Of a stretch of DNA of 5,432 nt, positions 1 to 4,979 are shown piece by piece. Each line of letters begins with the position of its first letter. Position 1 is the first letter of the stretch. The stretch comes from Deltaproteobacteria bacterium RIFCSPLOWO2_02_FULL_57_26 (GTDB lineage Bacteria; Desulfobacterota; Binatia; UBA9968). Under the pieces are notes generated by a model. The model saw nothing but the letters and a program-made list of their open reading frames with translations, was not told the DNA's origin and did no database searches. The stretch is from NCBI GenBank assembly GCA_001798455.1, contig MGSI01000088.1, forward strand, positions 1 to 5,432, read 5' to 3'. Made by a program: the position numbers and the translations under genes.

Positions 1-1856
1 GTCCAAAGGATTTCACCCGTCAAATTACGGTAAGGGATTTCCTGCGCGCTGCCTTCGGAGGAGGAGAAGTTTCCCCGCAGCGTCATCCCTCCTTGCCCAT
101 GTTGCAATGCTCCCGTGCTCCGCAGCTCTTTCATCCACGCGGTCCGGTAGGCCGGCCGGCTGGTCGCATCGGCCAGGTTGAGCTTCGGCGACCACAAACT
201 ATACTGAACCACGGGGCGCGCCAGCTCAGGCACGGTCGCCTCAAACGCCAGCGTAGACGAGCCGAGGCGGAGCGAAGAGCGTTCGATGCGCGCTTGTTTA
301 CCCAGAAAAGATATTTTGGAGTTCAGCTGGTCGATGCCGCGACCACTATTTTTCTCTTTCGCTTGAACGCCCACCAAGCTAAGAACTCCGCGCAGGTCCA
401 ATTCGCCTTCCGGCGGGCCAAGTGCCTTTGTGACGGAGAGATCGGCATTCAAGGTCCCTCGCGTCTGGTACGAAGAGAGCGGCGTGAGCAGTCCATCCCA
501 GCCTGAGAGATTACCTCGGTCCAGGCGGAGGTGCAGCGTGAGGCGACGCTCAGGCGATTCGTCCAGCAGCCCGGAGAATGTAAACTTCGTGTTTTGAAGG
601 GTGAGGCTCGACGCCTCCAAGACAAGCCGGTTTTTTTGATTCCTCAGGTTCATTTCCAGTTGGGCCGGAAGGCCTTTGGGCTTTTTTATCCAGTCGCCGT
701 ACCGGACTTCACTCTCCCCCGCCTGGATGACGGCATGTGCCTTGAGGTCCTCCAGACTCCCTGCCACCTCACCGGTGATGCCTAAGGGTCCCTCGGAGGA
801 GAGGGCGGCAGGCAGGGCCTGGCGGAGAAAGGGAATCATCTTGAGCCGATCGAACCCGACCGGTGCGATGACAATCTTGCCATTGACCACGGCGTCACTC
901 CAGGATCCGCTCCTTGACAAGTCCAGATCTCCCTTCACCGTCGTATTGTTTTCGGCGGCGCCGAAAAAGGGGCCGGACAGGCTCAGGTCGCTAATCTTGG
1001 GCCGTTCCCAGCTGCCCGTGAGCTTCGCCTTGATCGAAAGCGGGCCGGAAATGGCCAGATAGGCTGGGACGGTGTCCCGCAGCAAAGGGATGGCGCGCAT
1101 CAGGTTCGGGAGCAAAAGCGAATCGACATTGATTTGAAGATCAAGGGGGTATTTCGTCCAATCCTTCTCGGAGGTGTAGGGGCCGATTTGTCCTTCCACG
1201 CCGATGTTTTTTGCCCGGCCTTCGGAAAGGCTGGCCGCCAGCCTGAGTGCCGCCTTCCCCGTCGGAGCCGAGCCCTTGAGACTCATCTCGAGGTTCTGCA
1301 CCTCCATCTCGAAAGGTTCCTTGGCGGCCCGGTCGATGTAGTGGATTCTCCCCCGGCTTACCCGCAGGCCCGATACGGAAAGAGCCACCGGGGCTCGGCG
1401 TCGCGGCTCCTTTTCCGCTTGGCTTTTCTTGGCGCCGGCCGCCCGTGCTGCCTCGCGGGCGGAGGTCAGAAGGGTGGAGATGTTGAGCTTCCCGGCTTCG
1501 CTCTTGATGATCTGGATTTCGGGTTCCTCTAAGGCGAATTCTTTGATCGCAACCCGGCCCAGAAGCAGAGGAAGCCAGCGGACCTTCATCCTGAGCCCCT
1601 TGGTTTGGATGAACGGGGTGGCTGCGAATCGCGGGTCCTCGGCGACTTGCAACCCCTTGGCGGATAGTCCCAGCCCGCCCCAGAGGCTCAGTTCGAGCTG
1701 ATCAAATTTGAGGGGGCGACCAAGGGCCTTCTGGATTTCCTCACGAATCCGGTCGTGGTTCTTTGCAATGAGGGAGTTCAGCGAGACGACGAGCAGTATG
1801 AGGACACAGGCTGCGGCGATGAGGCCGATGCTTATCGTTTTGCGATTGATGCCCAT
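1..1856 (-). CDS. AsmA family protein (N-terminal 618 residues, C-terminus beyond window)
   Basis: Open frame from an ATG at 1856 to the left edge with no stop, so the C-terminus is missing. The start reads MGINRKTISIGLIAAACVLI; residues about 8-29 form one hydrophobic segment after a short basic N-terminus, i.e. an inner-membrane anchor with the rest in the periplasm. Residues about 33-130 show the typical AsmA N-terminal pattern: IxxALGRPLKF, LSLWGGLGLSAKGLQVAEDPRF, RWLPLLLGRVAIKEFALEEPEI and GKLNISTLL. A charged Ala/Lys/Arg linker follows (about 133-156), then long beta-rich repeats typical of the AsmA/TamB/YhdP superfamily. Characterised members bridge the envelope and help phospholipids reach the outer membrane; that role is known for the family, not shown here. 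The gene follows the thiolase by 32 nt on the same strand. I see no Shine-Dalgarno before the ATG, but no other in-frame start precedes the membrane anchor. A metabolic link to the thiolase is not evident. Confidence 0.87.
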   Translation of the reverse strand, partial: MGINRKTISIGLIAAACVLILLVVSLNSLIAKNHDRIREEIQKALGRPLKFDQLELSLWGGLGLSAKGLQVAEDPRFAATPFIQTKGLRMKVRWLPLLLGRVAIKEFALEEPEIQIIKSEAGKLNISTLLTSAREAARAAGAKKSQAEKEPRRRAPVALSVSGLRVSRGRIHYIDRAAKEPFEMEVQNLEMSLKGSAPTGKAALRLAASLSEGRAKNIGVEGQIGPYTSEKDWTKYPLDLQINVDSLLLPNLMRAIPLLRDTVPAYLAISGPLSIKAKLTGSWERPKISDLSLSGPFFGAAENNTTVKGDLDLSRSGSWSDAVVNGKIVIAPVGFDRLKMIPFLRQALPAALSSEGPLGITGEVAGSLEDLKAHAVIQAGESEVRYGDWIKKPKGLPAQLEMNLRNQKNRLVLEASSLTLQNTKFTFSGLLDESPERRLTLHLRLDRGNLSGWDGLLTPLSSYQTRGTLNADLSVTKALGPPEGELDLRGVLSLVGVQAKEKNSGRGIDQLNSKISFLGKQARIERSSLRLGSSTLAFEATVPELARPVVQYSLWSPKLNLADATSRPAYRTAWMKELRSTGALQHGQGGMTLRGNFSSSEGSAQEIPYRNLTGEILW

Positions 1857-1888
1857 GGGGTAGGAGAAGCCAGAAAAGCCTTTTGGCG

Positions 1889-3091
1889 CTAATCTACCCG
1901 CTCGACGACGGTAGCGATCCCCTGGCCTACGCCAATGCACATGGTGGCCAACCCGTAGCGGACCTTGCGACGTCGCATTTCATGGATCAGCGTGGTCATG
2001 ATCCGGGCGCCGCTGCAGCCAACCGGGTGACCGAGGGCGATGGCCCCTCCGTTGACGTTGACCTTTTTTGTGTCCAGCCCCAGCTCCCGGATGCACGCGA
2101 GAGACTGGGAGGCAAAGGCTTCGTTGAGTTCAACAAGGTCGATGAGATCAACGCTGAGGTTCGCCCGTTGCAAGGCTTTGAGCGTGGCCGGGATGGGCCC
2201 GATCCCCATGTAGGAGGGGTGCACTCCGGCCACGGCGGAAGCCACGATGCGCGCCAGAGGCTTAAGCCCCAGCGTCTTGGCTTTTTCGGGCGAGGTCAAA
2301 AGCAGAGCCGCGGCTCCGTCCGAGAGCGGAGAGGAGTTCCCCGCCGTCACGGTGCCATTTGCCTTAAAAGCAGGTTTGAGCGCCGCGAGCCTTTCCATCG
2401 AAGTATCCGCTCGCGGCCCTTCGTCCCGATCACACAGAAGGTTCTCTCCTCGGCGCTGCGGAATCTCGATCGGGACGATTTCGTCTCTGAAAATCCCCTC
2501 CTCGGTGGCCCGTGCCGCGCGGCGATGGCTCTCCAGGGCAAAACCGTCCTGGTCCTGGCGGCTGATCCGATATTTCTCGGCGACATTTTCCGCCGTCTCG
2601 CCGTTGTTGATTAATGGATAGAGTTCTCCCAGGCGGAGGTTAGGGAAGCGCCATCCCAAAGAGCTGTCGTAGACGGTCACGTCGCCCCGTTGAAAGGCAG
2701 TCTCGCTCTTGCCCATAACCCACGGGCCGCGAGTCATGCTTTCGACCCCACCGGCAATGAAGAGTTCTCCTTGGTCCGTTTGAATGGCGCGACCCGCCTG
2801 GTTCACGGCTTCAAGGCCGGAGCCGCAAAGGCGATTGATGGTGACCCCGGGCACGGCATAAGGAAGCCCGGCCAGGAGAGAGGCGTTGCGTGCGACGTTG
2901 CGGCTGTCCTCCCCCGCCTGGTTGGTGCAGCCCATGAAGACGTCCTCGACTTCTTCTCCTCTGGTCCCCGTCTTCTGGAGCAGTTTGGTGATGAGAAAAG
3001 CTGCCAGATCGTCGGGGCGGATGCTTTTCAGAATGCCTCCGTGGCGGCCCATCGGCGTGCGCACGGCGTCCACGATTACTGCTTCCTTCAT
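1889..3091 (-). CDS. Thiolase (acetyl-CoA acyltransferase, PaaJ/PcaF/FadA-like)
   Basis: A complete 400-residue thiolase, the normal length. It cleaves a 3-ketoacyl-CoA with CoA to acetyl-CoA and a shortened acyl-CoA, or runs in reverse as acetoacetyl-CoA synthesis; cytoplasmic. Visible motifs in order: N-terminal EAVIVDAVRTPMGRHGG; nucleophile Cys89 in INRLCGSGLEAV; GGVESMT at 114-120; NEAFA at 323-327; His355 in GGAIALGHPVGCSGAR; and the second catalytic Cys385 in CIGVGQG. All catalytic residues are intact. The loop YDSSLGWRFPN (141-151) followed by GETAENVAEKY resembles the beta-ketoadipyl-CoA/PaaJ-PcaF and FadA-type thiolases, but substrate cannot be fixed from sequence alone. The ATG at 3091 is preceded by a good ribosome binding site. 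It lies 88 nt downstream of the small dehydrogenase-like gene and 32 nt upstream of the AsmA gene, with the same orientation, consistent with a beta-oxidation operon. Confidence 0.96.
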   Translation of the reverse strand: MKEAVIVDAVRTPMGRHGGILKSIRPDDLAAFLITKLLQKTGTRGEEVEDVFMGCTNQAGEDSRNVARNASLLAGLPYAVPGVTINRLCGSGLEAVNQAGRAIQTDQGELFIAGGVESMTRGPWVMGKSETAFQRGDVTVYDSSLGWRFPNLRLGELYPLINNGETAENVAEKYRISRQDQDGFALESHRRAARATEEGIFRDEIVPIEIPQRRGENLLCDRDEGPRADTSMERLAALKPAFKANGTVTAGNSSPLSDGAAALLLTSPEKAKTLGLKPLARIVASAVAGVHPSYMGIGPIPATLKALQRANLSVDLIDLVELNEAFASQSLACIRELGLDTKKVNVNGGAIALGHPVGCSGARIMTTLIHEMRRRKVRYGLATMCIGVGQGIATVVERVD

Positions 3092-3097
3092 CGATAG

Positions 3098-3106
3098 CCT
3101 TCCTTT
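3098..3106 (-). promoter_or_regulatory. Ribosome binding site of the thiolase gene
   Basis: Read on the minus strand, AAAGGAAGG ends six bases before the ATG at 3091. This is the clearest Shine-Dalgarno in the minus-strand operon and supports that start. Its 5' end overlaps the last unit of the 9-nt repeat, so a folded repeat in the mRNA would sit directly against it. Confidence 0.7.
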
Positions 3107-3163
3107 GAACTATTTGAACGATTTGAACGGTTCGAACTGTTCAAAGTTGTTCAAGCTGTTCAA
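3104..3163. repeat. Degenerate 9-nt tandem repeat that forms an inverted repeat
   Basis: On the plus strand TTTGAAC recurs at 3104, 3113 and 3122 and as TTCGAAC at 3131, an exact 9-nt period. The complementary GTTCAA then recurs at 3139, 3149 and 3158, spaced 10 and 9 nt. The centre is a near-perfect dyad: 3122-3133 (TTTGAACGGTTC) against 3134-3145 (GAACTGTTCAAA), 11 of 12 positions complementary, with weaker pairing continuing outward. It fills most of the gap between the small dehydrogenase-like gene and the thiolase. It could act as an mRNA hairpin affecting thiolase translation or transcript stability, as a protein-binding site, or be neutral repeat expansion; the sequence does not decide. 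Confidence 0.75.
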
Positions 3164-3179
3164 GCCGAATCAAGGGCTC

Positions 3180-3914
3180 TCATCGCTCATCGTATACGTA
3201 AAAGCCTCTTCCGCTGCTTTCGCCCAACCAACCCGCGAGGACCATCTTCTTGAGTAGCGGAGCGGGTCGATAGCGGTCATCGCCGGTCTCGTGCTGGAGC
3301 CCCTCGAGCACTGCCAGCACTTCATCGAGGCCGACTTGGTCCGCCCAACGCAGCGGACCCTGGGGATAATTGGTCCCAAGCCGCATGGCCACATCGATTT
3401 CTTCGGCTCGCGCTACACCTTCATCCAGGCTCCTGGCGGCTTCGTTGATAATGAGGCTTAGGATGCGGGGAAAAACCAGCCCTGGGGTATCCCTGACCCA
3501 AACGGTTTCTTTTCCCAGGGCCCGAAAGAGGGCTTCGGCCTCCTTCATGGCCCCTTCTTGGGTCCTCAGCCCCGCACTCAATTCTATCACCTTTTTCTCC
3601 TTAAGGGGAAAGAAGGTGGCATAGCCAACGACCTGCTCTGGCCGGCTCGTCCAGGAGGCGATCCGGGAGGTGGCGAATCCCAGGCAGGAACTGAGGATGA
3701 GAGAAAAATGGGGCACCTCGGCTCCGATGCGCTTCAGCTCCGCTTTTTTCACCTCTTCGCCCCCGGCATGCGTGTCAATGATTAGGGATGCTGAGCCGGG
3801 GACGGGCTCCCCGCTGTCATAGAGCGCCGCGGCAAAACCTTTTTCCTGGCCGAGCTCGGCTAGCTCCATCGCCAGGCGACTCCTGCCGAGGATGGCCAAA
3901 TTAGTCTTTGCCAT
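3180..3914 (-). CDS. 3-hydroxyacyl-CoA dehydrogenase-like protein, equivalent to the C-terminal half of PaaH
   Basis: A 244-residue protein starting MAKTNLAILG. Residues 1-about 140 look like a shortened Rossmann domain; the usual GxGxxG is degraded to GRSRLA (10-15). Residues about 141-244 match the 3HCDH C-terminal domain: DTPGLVFPR, IINEAARSLDEGVA, EEIDVAMRLGTNYPQGPLRW, RYRPAPLLKKMV and GRGFYVY. From memory of E. coli PaaH, the same arrangement (reduced Rossmann fold plus second 3HCDH domain, with NYPxGPLxW and LQHxxGxxRYRP) forms its C-terminal half, so this gene appears to be that half as a separate protein. Aligned to the neighbour, the catalytic His position is Ala99 and the catalytic Asn position is Pro149; Glu111 is kept. 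It is therefore probably not an independent dehydrogenase but a dimerisation or structural partner. The ATG at 3914 overlaps the upstream gene by 14 nt in the +1 frame, with AGGGG about 11 nt before it. An in-frame upstream ATG at 4004 would lie wholly within the neighbour and adds residues without homology, so I prefer 3914. Confidence 0.88.
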   Translation of the reverse strand: MAKTNLAILGRSRLAMELAELGQEKGFAAALYDSGEPVPGSASLIIDTHAGGEEVKKAELKRIGAEVPHFSLILSSCLGFATSRIASWTSRPEQVVGYATFFPLKEKKVIELSAGLRTQEGAMKEAEALFRALGKETVWVRDTPGLVFPRILSLIINEAARSLDEGVARAEEIDVAMRLGTNYPQGPLRWADQVGLDEVLAVLEGLQHETGDDRYRPAPLLKKMVLAGWLGESSGRGFYVYDER

Positions 3915-4767
3915 AGGTATAAAAGCCCCTGCCGGTTTTTCGCCCGAGAAGCCCTGCCAGCACCATCCGCTCTTGGATCGGGTTCGGACGGAATCGGGAG
4001 TCATGGAAATACGATTGGTAGAGTGATTGTGTAACCGCGAAGTTGATGTCGATCCCGATCAAGTCCATCAGCTCAAAGGGGCCCATCGGAAAGCCTCCCG
4101 CCTCTTTCACGATGCGGTCCACGGTCTGTACATCGGCGTCGCTATCGCTGAGAATGCGCAGCGCTTCATTATAAAAGGGACGGGCAATTCGGTTGACGAT
4201 GAATCCCGGCGTGTCTTTGGTAGAAACGGGAGTCTTCCCCAGGCGGCGGGCGATGTCCAATGCCTTCTCGATCACGACGGGATGGGTCTGTTCGCCGCGA
4301 ACGATTTCGACCAAGGCCATGAGCGGAGGGGGGTTGAAAAAGTGCATCCCCAGGATGCGCTCGGGATGCTGGGTTGCGCCGGCAATCGCGGTGACGGAAA
4401 GGGAAGAGGTATTGGTAGCGAGCAGGGCTTCCGCATCGCAAATGGCCTCGAGTTTTTGAAAGATCTCCCGCTTGAGGTCCATTTTTTCCGGCGCGGCTTC
4501 GATAACCAGGAAGCAGCCCCGAAAGTCCTCGAATTTGATCGAGGTGCTGAGCCGAGAAAGGATCCGATTTTCCTCCTCGGCGCTGAGCTTTCCTCGTTCT
4601 CTGCCCCTCCGAAGAAAAGCCCGAATTCTGGCCAATCCTTTATCGATGAATTCCTGGGAGATGTCGTAGAGGAGGGTCTCAAACCCGGCTTGGGCACAGA
4701 CCTGCCCGATCCCGGCCCCCATCGTCCCGGCACCGACGATCCCGATCAGGTTTTCGTTAATGGTCAT
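3901..4767 (-). CDS. 3-hydroxyacyl-CoA (3-hydroxybutyryl-CoA type) dehydrogenase, NAD-dependent
   Basis: A complete 288-residue protein, the usual length for single-unit 3-hydroxybutyryl-CoA dehydrogenases. It oxidises L-3-hydroxyacyl-CoA to 3-ketoacyl-CoA, the step before thiolysis; cytoplasmic. N-terminal Rossmann domain: IVGAGTMGAGI with GxGxxG at 12-17 and Asp35 after the second strand, which favours NAD over NADP. Catalytic set intact: Ser121 in NTSSLS, His142 in GMHFFNPPPLM, Glu154 in LVEIV, Asn192 in DTPGFIVNR. The C-terminal domain has GGFPMGPFELMDLIGIDINFAV and ends GRKTGRGFYTYGKD. Sequence features such as DLIGxDxNFAVT and the RFRPNPIQERMV stretch resemble the N-terminal half of PaaH, and the next gene supplies the other half. 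The ATG at 4767 has an in-frame TGA two codons upstream, so no longer start is possible; there is no convincing Shine-Dalgarno, and the start lies in a heptamer repeat. Overlaps the next gene by 14 nt, suggesting coupled translation. Confidence 0.95.
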   Translation of the reverse strand: MTINENLIGIVGAGTMGAGIGQVCAQAGFETLLYDISQEFIDKGLARIRAFLRRGRERGKLSAEEENRILSRLSTSIKFEDFRGCFLVIEAAPEKMDLKREIFQKLEAICDAEALLATNTSSLSVTAIAGATQHPERILGMHFFNPPPLMALVEIVRGEQTHPVVIEKALDIARRLGKTPVSTKDTPGFIVNRIARPFYNEALRILSDSDADVQTVDRIVKEAGGFPMGPFELMDLIGIDINFAVTQSLYQSYFHDSRFRPNPIQERMVLAGLLGRKTGRGFYTYGKD

Positions 4768-4796
4768 TAGTCAACCGTCAACTGTTCACTCGTCAC
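4762..4796 (-). repeat. Degenerate 7-nt tandem repeat spanning a stop and a start codon
   Basis: Read on the minus strand from 4796 the units are GTGACGA, GTGAACA, GTTGACG, GTTGACT and AATGACC: five consecutive heptamers sharing a TGAC/TGAA core. The TGA stop of the hydratase-like stub lies in the first unit and the ATG of the dehydrogenase in the last. The repeat replaces the place where a ribosome binding site would be expected. Seven is not a multiple of three, so each gain or loss of a unit changes the relative frame of the flanking reading frames. Confidence 0.65.
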
Positions 4797-4849
4797 TTCC
4801 CTGTAAATAGCGGCGGCTCTTTGGCGACGAGAATGTATTCGTAGCTCAT
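4793..4849 (-). pseudogene. Probable 5' remnant of an enoyl-CoA hydratase gene (18 codons)
   Basis: An ATG at 4849 opens an 18-residue frame, MSYEYILVAKEPPLFTGK, ending in TGA at 4795-4793. The first 14 residues read like the N-terminus of crotonase-family enoyl-CoA hydratases, which often begin M-x-Y/F-E-x-I-L-V-x-K-E and then continue into a conserved LNRP segment. Here the resemblance stops after PPL and the frame closes inside the 7-nt repeat. No LNRP, oxyanion-hole or other crotonase motif follows in any frame before the dehydrogenase begins 25 nt later. A hydratase gene at the head of a dehydrogenase-thiolase operon is a common arrangement, so a deletion of the gene body is the simplest explanation. 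The alternative is a short leader peptide whose resemblance is chance. No clear Shine-Dalgarno precedes it. The match is judged from memory of the family and covers few residues. Confidence 0.5.
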
Positions 4850-4859
4850 GGTAGTTTGA

Positions 4860-4889
4860 CCTATACACTAGCGTGGGTCGGCTTTTCAA
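4860..4889 (-). promoter_or_regulatory. Candidate sigma-70 promoter of the minus-strand beta-oxidation operon
   Basis: On the minus strand TTGAAA (4889-4884) is followed after 18 nt by TATAGG (4865-4860). This is five of six and four of six matches to the consensus -35 and -10. Transcription would start near 4853, only a few bases before the ATG of the hydratase-like stub and about 85 nt before the dehydrogenase start. Judged by eye; promoter consensus in this organism is unknown. Confidence 0.35.
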
Positions 4890-4891
4890 GG

Positions 4892-4921
4892 TTGACAGGC
4901 CAGATTGCGTGGTGGAAGAAT
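4892..4921 (+). promoter_or_regulatory. Candidate sigma-70 promoter of the WYL regulator gene
   Basis: TTGACA (4892-4897) is a perfect -35, followed after 18 nt by AAGAAT (4916-4921), a weak -10 with four of six matches. Start of transcription would be near 4928, giving a leader of about 50 nt. The -35 box lies two bases from the -35 of the opposing candidate promoter, with the small dyad TCAA-GG-TTGA (4886-4895) between them, so one bound regulator could affect both directions. Confidence 0.35.
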
Positions 4922-4968
4922 ACCCCCTTCAGAGGCCGGGGAGTCTGCTGATTTAGGGCCGAAAAAGC

Positions 4969-4974
4969 GGAGGG
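4969..4974 (+). promoter_or_regulatory. Ribosome binding site of the WYL regulator gene
   Basis: GGAGGG lies five bases before the ATG at 4980, a strong Shine-Dalgarno at good spacing that fixes the start of the plus-strand gene. Confidence 0.75.
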
Positions 4975-4979
4975 ATTTA

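Noticed and set aside
1869..1887. Small hairpin (GCCAGAAA / TTTTGGC) between thiolase and AsmA genes as a terminator
   Set aside because: The stem is short and imperfect and no T-run follows on the minus strand, so it does not look like an intrinsic terminator.
1883..2614. A 243-residue open frame on the plus strand opposite the thiolase, plus several other plus-strand frames across 93-1701 and 4027-4770
   Set aside because: They lie antisense to genes with clear family motifs, show no recognisable domains, and are rich in Arg, Gly and Pro as expected for shadow frames in GC-rich DNA.
3104..3163. The repeated TTTGAAC/GTTCAA block as a CRISPR fragment or transposon end
   Set aside because: Units are about 9 nt with no unique spacers, and no cas gene, transposase or target-site duplication is seen; it is a short tandem and inverted repeat.
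3895..3920. Programmed ribosomal frameshift joining the two dehydrogenase genes
   Set aside because: Entry into the second frame would need a +1 shift, and there is no slippery heptamer or obvious stimulator; the second gene has its own ATG and a plausible ribosome binding site, so overlapping genes with coupling are simpler.
3915..4004. Upstream extension of the small dehydrogenase-like gene to an ATG at 4004
   Set aside because: The extra 30 residues lie wholly within the coding sequence of the upstream dehydrogenase and do not resemble the family; the fold begins at MAKTNLAILG, and an AGGGG precedes the ATG at 3914.
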